Shown here piece after piece: positions 17,068 through 26,310 of a stretch of 64,000 nt of DNA. This DNA comes from Anaerosporobacter mobilis DSM 15930 (GTDB taxonomy: Bacteria > Bacillota > Clostridia > Lachnospirales > Lachnospiraceae). Within the stretch, counting starts at the first letter, position 1; the number at the start of each line of letters is the position of its first letter. The position numbers and the translations under genes are program-made. The stretch is taken from NCBI RefSeq assembly GCF_900142955.1, contig NZ_FRCP01000017.1, forward strand, positions 98,612-162,611, written 5' to 3'. The notes under the pieces were generated by a model. That model had not been told where the DNA came from. It was given only the letters and a program-made list of their open reading frames with translations, and made no database searches.

Positions 17068-18834
17068 CTACAATCTAGTAACCAGATGCTCGAGCATGGA
17101 ATCTACAACATTAAAATATCTTGCAGCTGCATTATAAGCATGTTGGTATTTAATCATATTAGCTAGTTCTTCATCGGAAGATATACCCATTACATTCTGT
17201 CTTGCAGTGGATATATTATCAACCATGATCTGTTGATTCTCAGCACTAGCAATGTACTTTTCACCTTTGGTAGCTAGGTCTCCCCAGATTGCTGTATAGT
17301 ATTCATTGAATGTATTCACCTTTAATACATTCGGATTCAATGTTGAAAATGGTTGATTCCAGATATCAGCTAAGGCTTTCGCCACTCCGTTATATGCGAA
17401 ATCACCTGTACCACCACTTTGACTAAGTGGTATTTTTGAATAATCCGCTAATATATCTTTGTTAATTTCAATTTCTCCCAAAGAATATAATGTATATTTA
17501 TCACTTGGATCTTCTTCATTATATCTATATGCTCGAAAAGCATCAGCATCTGTTTCAGCACACTCTTCGTACACAGGATTTTCAGCGGTTCCTGTATTCT
17601 TCATATATATTACGGTATCCTTATCATATCTGCTTGTACTCTTACGGGAGAATAATTCTGTTCCTTGTGTCTTATCTCCATCCATACCCATTGGTGCATT
17701 TGGTGAAAGAATCTGAATCTTAGTACCATCTGCTAATGTTGCTTCCACATTAGGAGATAGAATATCATTCACAGCTGTTACGATACCATGAATCAATGTA
17801 TCAAATTGAGCTTGTGTAGTACGAATAACGGAACTCTCAATTTCAAGATTATATTTATCAATGGCTGCTTGGTAGTCTGCATCCGTTGCAAAGTCGCCTT
17901 TTTGAGGAATATTCGTATAATTTGCAGAACTATTTCCTCTTGCCCAGATAAGACCTTTTAGCGACCCAAGATTTGTTCCTGCTTCATAGCTTGGTTCTCT
18001 TGTCATATCGAATACATCTGTCTTAATATGATCCCAAACTGGTTTTACCATATCTGAACCATCTGCAACACGCACCGTAGACATGCTGTAGGAAGATGTA
18101 CCCGTTACAAATTGAACGTTCTCTGCCATAATCGTAACAGAACCATCGAATTCTTCTGTTGCTTTAACATCAATTAATTTACTTAATTGATCAATATATA
18201 GATTTCTCTTATCACGTAAGTCGTTAGCTCTCTCTACGCCACCTGATTCAACTTTCGTAATCTGTTCATTTAACTGTGCTATCTTTTCACCCAAACCATT
18301 GATCTGCGTTACCTTATCATTGATTTGTTGATTCATATTTACTTGGTATTGTTCTAATTGTTTATAAATCGTTTCTGCTCTTTGGACAAATGCTTCCGCA
18401 TTCTTTGCTAGCGACGCACGAGCAGTTTTATCATCTGGAGATTTTACTAACTCTTGTATGTTATTCCAAAGTTTTTGTATCGATTCTTGGAATGGAGAGT
18501 TCTCCAATTCGCCCATAATATCTTCAATTTCAAGTATCGCTTGCTTTTGTGCATCATAAAAACTTAATCGACCTGATTCTGTACGATATTGTTTGTCATA
18601 GAATTCATCTCTTACTTGACGAACAACTTGTGTTGCAGCACCAAGTCCAGTCTGCATGGAACTATATGTAGATTGGCCAATCTTGTTATAGTGGAAATCT
18701 TGGATAATTACTTGTTGCCTTGTAGATCCATCTGTATCAATATTGGCCAAATTGTGTGCTGTGGTATTAATTGCATTCTGACTAACTGTGAAACCCGATA
18801 CAGCAGTCCATAAACTTGTCATAATATTTCCCAC
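17068..18834 (-). CDS. FlgK-like hook-associated protein, first copy
   Basis: The protein (588 aa) is a second FlgK paralogue. The N-terminus WTAVSGFTVSQNAINTTAHNLANIDTDGSTRQQV and C-terminus ARQNVMGISSDEELANMIKYQHAYNAAARYFNVVDSMLEHLV keep the coiled-coil ends. The usual NAxTxGYSRQ box reads NIDTDGSTRQ, a clear departure. The ORF can begin at GTG 18834 (behind AAGGATGGTG) or ATG 18822. The order flgM-flgN-flgK-like-flgK-flgL is on one strand with gaps of tens of bases. Duplicated flgK occurs in other Lachnospiraceae, to my knowledge. Confidence 0.87.
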   Translation of the reverse strand: MGNIMTSLWTAVSGFTVSQNAINTTAHNLANIDTDGSTRQQVIIQDFHYNKIGQSTYSSMQTGLGAATQVVRQVRDEFYDKQYRTESGRLSFYDAQKQAILEIEDIMGELENSPFQESIQKLWNNIQELVKSPDDKTARASLAKNAEAFVQRAETIYKQLEQYQVNMNQQINDKVTQINGLGEKIAQLNEQITKVESGGVERANDLRDKRNLYIDQLSKLIDVKATEEFDGSVTIMAENVQFVTGTSSYSMSTVRVADGSDMVKPVWDHIKTDVFDMTREPSYEAGTNLGSLKGLIWARGNSSANYTNIPQKGDFATDADYQAAIDKYNLEIESSVIRTTQAQFDTLIHGIVTAVNDILSPNVEATLADGTKIQILSPNAPMGMDGDKTQGTELFSRKSTSRYDKDTVIYMKNTGTAENPVYEECAETDADAFRAYRYNEEDPSDKYTLYSLGEIEINKDILADYSKIPLSQSGGTGDFAYNGVAKALADIWNQPFSTLNPNVLKVNTFNEYYTAIWGDLATKGEKYIASAENQQIMVDNISTARQNVMGISSDEELANMIKYQHAYNAAARYFNVVDSMLEHLVTRL

Positions 18835-18854
18835 GGTATATCACCATCCTTCAT

Positions 18855-19367
18855 CTATTGTTTTGCGTCAAACATACCTGTTTCAGGTAATGCATTACTG
18901 GCCTGCCCAGCTGATTTTGTATAGTTATTCCCTGGTGACATCCGTGTACTTTGAATAAAGTTCATATTAAACTCTATTATTTCAAGGGATTGTTCGATCA
19001 ACGATTTGTTATGATTATTGAATTCCATTAATTCATCAATGGTCTTCTTTAGATTGGTATGAACAGTAGATAGTCTCTCTTGTTCTTTTGGTTGTGTCTC
19101 TAATAGTTTAATGATTTCTTGTATCTTTAATGTTCTTGCATCCTTGCACAGAACAACTCCAACATTCGCGATTATTTCTTCTCTTTTCTTATCAAGCATC
19201 ATGACCTTCTCTACAAATGCTTGCTCTTGATCCGTAATTTCTTGCAATGCTAAGAGGTCATTGTTTGCTATAATATTTGATTTTTCTTTCGCAATTGGTA
19301 TCATTTCTCTATAAACATCATTCTCTTGTTGCAAAGTTGTAATCAATTCTTCTATTAAACTAGCCAC
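18855..19367 (-). CDS. flgN: FlgN family flagellar export chaperone
   Basis: The protein is 170 aa from GTG 19367, which has GAGAGG at 6 nt; the longer frame from GTG 19415 has no ribosome site. FlgN escorts FlgK and FlgL to the export gate. The pattern VASLIEELITTLQQENDVYREMIPIAKEKSNIIANNDLLALQEITDQEQAFVEKVMMLDKKREEI is the typical FlgN helix. It is placed between flgM and its two clients, the flgK genes. Confidence 0.88.
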   Translation of the reverse strand: MASLIEELITTLQQENDVYREMIPIAKEKSNIIANNDLLALQEITDQEQAFVEKVMMLDKKREEIIANVGVVLCKDARTLKIQEIIKLLETQPKEQERLSTVHTNLKKTIDELMEFNNHNKSLIEQSLEIIEFNMNFIQSTRMSPGNNYTKSAGQASNALPETGMFDAKQ

Positions 19368-19474
19368 GCTAAACCTCTCTTCTCTCTTAAACTCATGTGG
19401 ATTTTCACGATCCACTCTCTGCTTACAAAGTAAGCTTTGCCTACTTCTTTACCACTACTTCACTTTAGTTATGC

Positions 19475-19753
19475 CTAAACTACTGTATTAAAATAATTAT
19501 CTAGTAACTTATCTGCAACTTCGTTCATACTTACATCATACGTACCAGAAGCTAATCTTTTTTTGATTTCTTCTACTTTATCCATTCTTACTTCAGAAGC
19601 ACTAGCAACCGCTTGCTTTACAGTCTGATAATCTTTTCCTGTTTGAGAAATCTCTAATTGATCGGATTTCCCCACTTTCTTCGCACTTTCAACGGCACGA
19701 ACTTTGTTTGTTTGATACATTTGACTTACTTTATTATAAGCATCTATTCTCAT
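19475..19753 (-). CDS. flgM: Anti-sigma-28 factor FlgM
   Basis: The protein (92 aa) holds sigma-28 inactive until it is exported through the finished hook. The disordered N-terminus starts MRIDAYNKVSQMYQ, and the sigma-binding C-terminal helices are VRMDKVEEIKKRLASGTYDVSMNEVADKLLDNYF, a strong family match. It is the first gene of the block and has its own sigma-28 promoter 94 nt or more upstream, giving negative feedback on late flagellar genes. Confidence 0.95.
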   Translation of the reverse strand: MRIDAYNKVSQMYQTNKVRAVESAKKVGKSDQLEISQTGKDYQTVKQAVASASEVRMDKVEEIKKRLASGTYDVSMNEVADKLLDNYFNTVV

Positions 19754-19846
19754 AACTTCACCACCTTACTATTATTGCAAATAACTCCCCAGCTATGTTT
19801 TTATATATCATTTTATATTTCATAGCTTGTTATTGTTCTAAATTAG

Positions 19847-19873
19847 ATATCGGATTTTTTTCAATTATCATTA
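19847..19873 (-). promoter_or_regulatory. Sigma-28 promoter of flgM operon
   Basis: The minus strand reads TAAT, 15 nt, TCCGATAT. The -10 is at 19847-19854, the -35 at 19870-19873. It is the third promoter of this form in the block. Confidence 0.7.
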
Positions 19874-20042
19874 TAGCTAAACTTAAACTTTTTTATTATT
19901 TGTATAATTTACGTCTATAGTAATTTTGTCCCATCTGCAAAGAAACAGCGAATGTAATTCAATACTTTCACACACCCATTGCTATAAAACTAGATAGATA
20001 ATCGTAGCAATTATTAATCGTTTTACCCCCAAGAAAACACAA

Positions 20043-20124
20043 TAAAAAAACAATCTTCCAAATGTTAGTGGACACGAATGTGTAATATCCGCGAATCCAC
20101 ATAAGATTCATGAAGATTGTCTTT
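20043..20124 (-). repeat. A/T-flanked hairpin repeat family, copy 1 (also a likely terminator)
   Basis: ACAATCTTC near 20050 pairs with GAAGATTGT near 20112-20120, flanked by A7 and TTTT. Inside is the core ATATCCGCGAATCCACAT shared with copies at 35972 and 51258. It lies about 70 bp past the lysA stop. The 440-bp gap to flgM holds this repeat and the flgM promoter; I see no gene in it. Confidence 0.75.
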
Positions 20125-20193
20125 TCTGCTATATAAATGCATTATTTTTGTGGTAGCCTTTTGTAGCTACTACATCTAATATTTTCGACAGTA

Positions 20194-21459
20194 TTAATAT
20201 TTCATATCCTTTAAGATATCACAGAAGTCAAATGTTGCAAAATAATCTTCTGGCTTTTCTGCACGACGAATTAACTGTGTTGATCCATCTTCTTTTAACA
20301 GTACTTCCGCTGATTTCAATTTACCATTGTAGTTATAACCCATAGCGAATCCATGTGCTCCTGTATCGTGAATTACTAGCAAGTCGCCGATATCCACTTT
20401 TGGTAGCATACGATCGATAGCGAATTTATCATTGTTCTCACATAATGATCCAGTTACATCATACATATGATCGCAAGGTTGATTCTCCTTACCCATAACT
20501 GTGATATGGTGATATGCTCCATACATCGCTGGTCTCATTAGGTTTACTGCACTAGCATCTAATCCAATATATTCTTTATGTGTGTGTTTTTCATGGATTG
20601 CTGTTGTCACTAAACAACCATAAGGTCCTAACATAAATCTTCCTAATTCTGTATAGATAGCAATGTCACCCATTCCAGCTGGAACAAGGATTTCTTCATA
20701 TACTTTGCGAACACCTTCGCCAATAGCTTTAATATCATTTCCTTCTTGATCTGGTTTGTAAGGGATACCAACACCACCTGATAAGTTAATGAATTTGATG
20801 TCGGCACCTGTTTCTTCTTTTAATTCAACCGCTAACTCGAATAAGATTTTAGCAAGAGTTGGATAATATTCATTCGTTACTGTATTACTTGCTAAGAAAG
20901 AGTGAATACCAAAGTTCTTAACGCCAAGATCTTTTAACTTCTTGTATCCTTCAAACATTTGCTCTTTCGTAAATCCGTATTTAGCATCTCCCGGATTATC
21001 CATTATGCTAGTACTGATTTTAAATACTCCACCTGGATTAAAGCGACAACAAATTGTCTCAGGAATTCCTGCTGCTTTTTCTAAGAAATCTATATGTGTT
21101 ATGTCATCAAGATTAATAATGGCATTGACTTCTCTGGCCTTCACGAATTCATCTGCTGGGGTTGCGTTAGACGAGAACATAATCTCACTTCCATCAAAAC
21201 CAAGTGCTTCCGATAACATAAGCTCTGTCATGGAAGAACAATCTGTTCCACAACCTTCTTCTTGTAGAATCTTTAATAAGAATGGATTTGGTGTTGCTTT
21301 AACAGCAAAGTATTCCTTAAATCCTTTATTCCATGCAAATGCCTCTTTTAATCTTCTAGCATTCTCACGAATTCCTTTTTCATCATATAAATGAAATGGA
21401 GTAGGATATTCTTTTACAATCTCTTGTAACTGTTCATTCGTAACAAATGTTTTTTTCAT
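20194..21459 (-). CDS. lysA: Diaminopimelate decarboxylase
   Basis: The protein (421 aa) is a fold-type III PLP enzyme that makes lysine from meso-diaminopimelate. K54 in YFAVKATPNP is the expected PLP lysine. GGGVG appears as LSGGVGIPY, and the partner-site motifs are GSLCENND (catalytic Cys region) and HDTGAHGFAMGYNYNG. The ornithine/diaminopimelate decarboxylase superfamily is certain. Lysine biosynthesis is the best assignment, although GSLCENND departs from the common GPxCESGD. There is no lysine riboswitch: only 91 bp separate it from the TrmB-type regulator, which may be co-transcribed. Confidence 0.85.
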   Translation of the reverse strand: MKKTFVTNEQLQEIVKEYPTPFHLYDEKGIRENARRLKEAFAWNKGFKEYFAVKATPNPFLLKILQEEGCGTDCSSMTELMLSEALGFDGSEIMFSSNATPADEFVKAREVNAIINLDDITHIDFLEKAAGIPETICCRFNPGGVFKISTSIMDNPGDAKYGFTKEQMFEGYKKLKDLGVKNFGIHSFLASNTVTNEYYPTLAKILFELAVELKEETGADIKFINLSGGVGIPYKPDQEGNDIKAIGEGVRKVYEEILVPAGMGDIAIYTELGRFMLGPYGCLVTTAIHEKHTHKEYIGLDASAVNLMRPAMYGAYHHITVMGKENQPCDHMYDVTGSLCENNDKFAIDRMLPKVDIGDLLVIHDTGAHGFAMGYNYNGKLKSAEVLLKEDGSTQLIRRAEKPEDYFATFDFCDILKDMKY

Positions 21460-21550
21460 AATATATTCTCCTTTTTCTTTGGATTATTATTTGGACAATT
21501 CGATAACTTTTATCCATGTCGATAACATATCTTTGCTTTCAGGCTGCCTA

Positions 21551-22234
21551 CTATCTCGAAAGTAAAATAATTTCATTCTGTAACATTTCCTTAAAGACGG
21601 ATACAAGATTGTCATTCATTGAATATAGACATGTGGTATCCGACGAAGTTGTAATCTCTCCCGTTAAGACTTTCTTGGAATCAATGATTAAACGTATTCT
21701 CTGATCTTTCTTGTCTGTTATATATAGGATTGCCTCCTCAAACGGAACCTTCTGGTCAGTAATTAGTACTAGCTTAATATGACGTTTTTGTAATAGTGAA
21801 AGTTCATCCTCTAAACACGAAAGCAAAGAACTTGATACAGATAGGTAAACTCTTTCTTTCGCCTCTATTAGCATAGTTTTCAGTTTATCCATCACGTTCT
21901 TCTCGCCTTGTATTGTTATATATCCACTGTTCTCCACTTTCTCAATGGGTAATGACTCCATTAGCTTATGTTTCGAAGCTTCAAGATTTCGTAATTTATT
22001 ATTACAGAATTCTTCTACACTTACTGGTGTATATTTGGTTACTGTACCCTCAATAATATATGCAGCACCCTTCTCAACTAACCCTGCAAGGCCATTATAC
22101 GTATTCGATCTTGAAATAGTTGTTTTCTTGGCGGCTTCATATCCTGTTAGCTCACCTTCTGTGAGTAGCGTCATATATAAGGTTGCTTCTTGTCTTGTCA
22201 GACCAAACATAACAAGCTGTTCAATAACTTCCAT
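21551..22234 (-). CDS. TrmB-family transcriptional regulator
   Basis: The protein (227 aa) begins with a winged helix-turn-helix of the TrmB type (MFGLTRQEATLYMTLLTEGELTGYEAAKKTTISRSNTYNGLAGLVEKGAAY). An effector domain follows (ERVYLSVSSSLLSCLEDEL, KLVLITDQKV), similar to the PLD-like regulatory domain of this family. TrmB relatives mostly sense sugars. Its place immediately upstream of lysA on the same strand suggests co-transcription, not proof that it controls lysA. Target unknown. Confidence 0.75.
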   Translation of the reverse strand: MEVIEQLVMFGLTRQEATLYMTLLTEGELTGYEAAKKTTISRSNTYNGLAGLVEKGAAYIIEGTVTKYTPVSVEEFCNNKLRNLEASKHKLMESLPIEKVENSGYITIQGEKNVMDKLKTMLIEAKERVYLSVSSSLLSCLEDELSLLQKRHIKLVLITDQKVPFEEAILYITDKKDQRIRLIIDSKKVLTGEITTSSDTTCLYSMNDNLVSVFKEMLQNEIILLSR

Positions 22235-22288
22235 GTAAACTGCTCCGTTTCTTCTAGTATTACTTTATAGGAACACTATACATCTTAT

Positions 22289-22323
22289 AAAAAAGAATGT
22301 CAATCTTAATTTGATTGACATTC
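22289..22323 (-). terminator. Terminator of the flavodiiron gene
   Basis: GAATGTCAATC (22295-22305) and GATTGACATTC (22313-22323) form an 11-bp stem with a 7-nt loop; the minus strand continues with TTTTTTAT. It lies 73 nt past the flavodiiron stop. Confidence 0.85.
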
Positions 22324-22395
22324 CTACTAATATGCTCTTTTGAGAAAATTTCTCAATTAATACTATATCCCCTATGAGCTTTCTATTGTCATGAA

Positions 22396-23565
22396 TTAAA
22401 GTGCTAATTCAGCAACTTGATCTTCAATTTCTCTTAGTTGTTCTTTTGTTGGGATATAATTAATCTTAATTGGCTCTTTAATTGTTTCAATCTTCAAAGC
22501 ATCGAACTCTTTTTGAAGTAAAGCTATACTTTGAGGTCCCCAGCCGTAGGAACCGAAAACAAAACCTTTCTTTCCTTTTGGCGCTAACCCTTTCATGTAA
22601 GTAATGAAAGCACCAACTGTAGGTAACATATTTGCATTCAATGTAGGTGATCCTACTACAAGATATTCTGCTTTTAATACTTGCGTTGCAATATCTGAAA
22701 TATGATTTTCTTTTAAATCATATAGGATACATTCAACTCCTGCTCTCTTAAAGCCTTCAAGAATGGCCATTGCCATTTTCTCCGTTGAATGCCACATAGA
22801 ATCATATATTACAAGAGCTTTCCTTTCGTTTTCCCCATTGCAGTAATACCTATATTGATCAAGTATTTCCTTGATATGACTTCTAATGATTACTCCATGA
22901 CTAGGTGCAATCATCTCAAGTGGTAGTTCTTCCACTATATCAAGAGCTTGATTTGCTTGTCTACCATAAGGCATTAATATGTTCGCATAGTATTTTTCTA
23001 ATTCTTGCATTACGATGCACATATCCACTTCGTCATCGAAATGTTTTGAAGAAGCATAATGTTGACCAAAGGCATCATTAGAGAACAGAATCTTCTCTTC
23101 ACTACAATATGTAACCATATTGTCTGGCCAGTGTAACATAGGTGTTGCAACAAATGTTAAGCTTCTCTTTCCTAGAGATATAGAGTCTCCTGCTTTCACT
23201 GTTTGGTACTTATATTGATCCCCATAATGTGCTTGAAGTCCTTTTAAACCACTAGGTGCCGATGTAATGATCGTTGCATTCTTAGCAACCTCCATAACTG
23301 CAGGAATTGCACCTGAATGATCCATCTCAACATGATTTGATACAACATAATCAATCTTAGAAGGGTCAATGATTTCTGATATACGTTCTAATAATTCTCC
23401 TGCAAAAGGTGCTTTAACCGTATCTATAAGTGTAATTTTTTCATCAATAATTAAATATGCGTTATATGTTGCTCCTCTATTTGTTGTGTATCCATGGAAA
23501 GATCTAACATTCCAATCTACTGCTCCAACATAATAGATATCATCTCTTAATTTAACAACTTCCAT
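22396..23565 (-). CDS. Flavodiiron protein (A-type flavoprotein, O2/NO reductase)
   Basis: The protein (389 aa) should reduce oxygen to water (or NO) in an anaerobe. The N-terminal metallo-beta-lactamase domain holds the diiron ligands: H78-x-E80-x-D82-H83 in NHVEMDHSGA, a histidine in MLHWPDNM, D in FSNDAFGQHYA and H in APSHGVIIR. The C-terminal flavodoxin domain (about 248-389) binds FMN (VIYDSMWHSTEKMA, GSPTLNANMLP, FGSYGWGP). No fused rubredoxin or reductase domain is present, so a separate electron donor is needed. It is monocistronic with its own terminator. Confidence 0.93.
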   Translation of the reverse strand: MEVVKLRDDIYYVGAVDWNVRSFHGYTTNRGATYNAYLIIDEKITLIDTVKAPFAGELLERISEIIDPSKIDYVVSNHVEMDHSGAIPAVMEVAKNATIITSAPSGLKGLQAHYGDQYKYQTVKAGDSISLGKRSLTFVATPMLHWPDNMVTYCSEEKILFSNDAFGQHYASSKHFDDEVDMCIVMQELEKYYANILMPYGRQANQALDIVEELPLEMIAPSHGVIIRSHIKEILDQYRYYCNGENERKALVIYDSMWHSTEKMAMAILEGFKRAGVECILYDLKENHISDIATQVLKAEYLVVGSPTLNANMLPTVGAFITYMKGLAPKGKKGFVFGSYGWGPQSIALLQKEFDALKIETIKEPIKINYIPTKEQLREIEDQVAELAL

Positions 23566-24225
23566 TACAACCTCTCCTTCTTTTTCAATAACAATAATTA
23601 TTCCTAAATTATATGTCTTTTAATTATCAATGTCAATTAATAAATAGGCTAACGAACTATTACATGAATATTATATTCTCCTTCAATAAAAAAATAATCC
23701 TCCTAACAAATCAAATATTTACCAAGTTTATCAATACTTTTTCATTAGCTTTGCACAAAGTTTTATATATAAATGATATAAATATTCAACTAGTTCTGTT
23801 AATATACAATCCTATGTTTTTATTTTATAACAACATTTTTTAATTTACTTAATAAAAAGTCTCATTAGCTCTGTTTTACCTAATATATTAAACTTTCCCA
23901 TCTATCCCTTTCCCTCTCACATTCTATTTACCCCCTGTATTTACTGCATCTAGAGTTAATTTAAACTTTTCATTATACTTTTATACGCATAAAGGTATTA
24001 ACATTGACATCTTTGATAAAATAAATATAAAGCGATACCTTACTATTATTTTATTATTTTTTCTTTAATTTTCATACAACTACGACCATGTATATACATT
24101 AATAATTGTATAATATAGCAATAGATTGTTTTCTATTCTCATTATATAATAAATCGTCGTAGGTTTGTAAATATTGGGCTTAGTTCCATAAAATAGTTAA
24201 CAATCAATACACGAGGAGTGATTAC
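23566..24225. other. 660-bp gene-free, very AT-rich gap
   Basis: No convincing gene: the one 76-codon frame at 23613-23843 has no ribosome site and a composition expected from AT-rich sequence. A TTGACA (24004-24009), 16 nt, TATAAA (24026-24031) pair on the plus strand could be the housekeeping promoter of the chemoreceptor gene, giving a leader of about 190 nt. Confidence 0.5.
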
Positions 24226-25950
24226 ATGAAAGAAAACAAAAGTAAAACCAAATCAAAAAAACGAAGTAACCCCAAAACTAATTTACCCTTAAGCCAAGTT
24301 ATTAACAATTCCTTTCGCTTAACAAGAATTATCTCCTGTACGATTTGTATCTTATCGATTCTAAGTACTGCTATCCTAGCTGGGGAAATCATTAACTTCA
24401 AAAATGGTCCCTACACTTTAGAAAAAAGCGTTTCTAAAACACAATATCTAATGAAGCAACTAGAGAGCAATGTATATCACAAAATTGTACAGATGACCGC
24501 CTCCCGAATGAAGAGCGATACAGATAATACGGACAGTATTGTTGAAGAACTCAATTCAGAATTACAAAACCTGTACAGTATTGTAGCGAAAGAGCATTCT
24601 TCTGATACTAATTTACTGACAGAATTACAAAATAAAATGGAAGAGGCTAATCCATATCGAGTAGAAATCTATGATTTTGTTGCAAACCGTCGTATGACGA
24701 ATGCAAACGATGTACTTGTCAAGAGTTATCTACCTCTAGTAGAAGAAATAAACGTATTATTAGATACTATAGCAACCGATTCTGATTCATATGCCAACAA
24801 CGAAATTACGAGATGTATCATCTACTCCCTAGTTATGATAGCCGTAGTTATTGCAATGATTATTATAAGCTATATATTATCTAAAAAACATGCAAAAGCC
24901 ACTACTACCGTGATTGTTTCACCAATTACTGAGGTCAAAGAAGCAATGAACAAACTTGCCAAGGGTAATCTACAAGTTTCGGTCAAACCTTCTTCTATCC
25001 TTGAATTAAGCGAGTTATCTACTGCCACTACGAAGACAATCAATACCCTAACAGGATACATACAAAACATTACTACCGTTTTAGGCCAACTAGAAGATCG
25101 TGATATGACAGTAACGGTAGACATTGACTATATGGGTGATTTTGTACCAATTAAGAATTCATTAATAGAAATTACCCAATATCTTAATGAATTGATAGTA
25201 AATATCAAAGATTCTGCAAACCAAGTTGCTTCAGGTGCAGAACAAATTTCTCATAGCTCACAGTCAATTGCTGAAGGCGCACAAGATCAAAACAATTCCA
25301 TCTCAACACTTGTTGAACAAGTTAATGATATCACAACAGTTGTACAAAACAATGCCAAAAAAGCTAGGGATGTAAGTAAGATATCTAGCGATTCCTTGGA
25401 TATTGTAGACAAAGGAAATACCTATATGCAAGCATTACTAGATGCTATGAACCAAATCACGAATCAATCAAACCAAATATCGAAGATTATTGAAGTAATT
25501 GATGATATCGCCAGCCAGACAAATCTTCTATCCTTGAATGCTTCCATTGAAGCTGCGCGTGCTGGAGAACAGGGTAAAGGCTTTGCTGTCGTAGCGGATC
25601 AAATTGGCAAACTGGCTAACGATTGTTCAAAAGCAGTTGGTAATACAACAAAACTTATTCATCAATCACTAGATGCTATAAAACATGGTTCTGCTCTTGC
25701 AGATGATACTGCAAAACTACTAAGCGATATCGTAACAAGTTCTAGTAAAACCTCTGAATTAGTAGAGGATATAACAACAGCATGTACCACACAAGCTGAT
25801 CAACTTAATAATGTACTAGCATCGATTCAAGAGATTTCGGTAATTGTAGAGTCAAATTCCGCTGCATCAGAAGAAAGCTCGGCTGCTAGTCAAGAATTCC
25901 TATCACAATCCGATACACTTAGGGAGTTATTAGAGGGATTCCAATTATAG
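24226..25950 (+). CDS. Methyl-accepting chemotaxis protein
   Basis: The protein (574 aa) is a membrane chemoreceptor. There is a basic cytoplasmic N-terminus (1-31), TM1 at about 35-53, and an extracellular four-helix-type sensor of about 145 residues with no PAS or Cache motif. TM2 is at about 197-218 and is followed by a HAMP domain. The signalling tip is IEVIDDIASQTNLLSLNASIEAARAGEQGKGFAVVADQIGKLA, the universal CheA/CheW contact. No CheR-docking pentapeptide is at the C-terminus (ends EGFQL). It is transcribed alone, from GAGGAG, with a terminator at 26001. Its ligand cannot be predicted. Confidence 0.95.
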   Translation: MKENKSKTKSKKRSNPKTNLPLSQVINNSFRLTRIISCTICILSILSTAILAGEIINFKNGPYTLEKSVSKTQYLMKQLESNVYHKIVQMTASRMKSDTDNTDSIVEELNSELQNLYSIVAKEHSSDTNLLTELQNKMEEANPYRVEIYDFVANRRMTNANDVLVKSYLPLVEEINVLLDTIATDSDSYANNEITRCIIYSLVMIAVVIAMIIISYILSKKHAKATTTVIVSPITEVKEAMNKLAKGNLQVSVKPSSILELSELSTATTKTINTLTGYIQNITTVLGQLEDRDMTVTVDIDYMGDFVPIKNSLIEITQYLNELIVNIKDSANQVASGAEQISHSSQSIAEGAQDQNNSISTLVEQVNDITTVVQNNAKKARDVSKISSDSLDIVDKGNTYMQALLDAMNQITNQSNQISKIIEVIDDIASQTNLLSLNASIEAARAGEQGKGFAVVADQIGKLANDCSKAVGNTTKLIHQSLDAIKHGSALADDTAKLLSDIVTSSSKTSELVEDITTACTTQADQLNNVLASIQEISVIVESNSAASEESSAASQEFLSQSDTLRELLEGFQL

Positions 25951-26000
25951 TATTTTAGTTATTAAACATTACGAAAACTAAATATCAAATTACTATTCTA

Positions 26001-26044
26001 GAGTTGTGAATATTACATTGTACCTATTCACAACTCTTTTCTTT
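26001..26044 (+). terminator. Chemoreceptor gene terminator
   Basis: AGAGTTGTGAAT (26001-26012) pairs with ATTCACAACTCT (26027-26038), followed by TTTCTTT. Confidence 0.85.
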
Positions 26045-26073
26045 GATAGTTGGTAGCTATAATCCATAATTTA

Positions 26074-26232
26074 TGGTATAATCGGAACGATTGGATACCA
26101 CTAGGATAATTTGATTGCAAATATGCAACAATCTTTTAGGGTATCTATCTTTTTTCTTGCAAATATATATTTTACTTAAACTTCGCACCTGAAGATTTCG
26201 AGGAGTAGTTAAAGTTTTATACGAAGTTTGAG
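26074..26232 (+). promoter_or_regulatory. Candidate promoter and leader hairpin before the topoisomerase genes
   Basis: TGGTATAAT (extended -10, TATAAT at 26077-26082) lies 229 nt before the start codon without a clear -35. Downstream AAACTTCG and CGAAGTTT (about 26177-26232) can pair around a long loop. The rest of the 360-bp gap contains nothing I recognise apart from the upstream terminator. Confidence 0.4.
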
Positions 26233-26310
26233 TACTTATTATAAATTACTTGGTTTGAGGCAAAATACAATAATGCATCAACCTAACTTCGAAAGGAGCA
26301 CTTAAATTAC

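Noticed and set aside
21460..21550. Lysine riboswitch before lysA
   Set aside because: The gap is only about 90 bp and has none of the L-box features.
23613..23843. 76-codon open frame in the gap before the chemoreceptor gene
   Set aside because: No ribosome site, very AT-driven Ile/Asn/Leu composition, no recognisable motif.
24014..24045. Sigma-28 promoter before the chemoreceptor gene (AAAGCGATACC)
   Set aside because: There is no TAA-type -35 at 15 nt; a sigma-A pair at the same place fits better.
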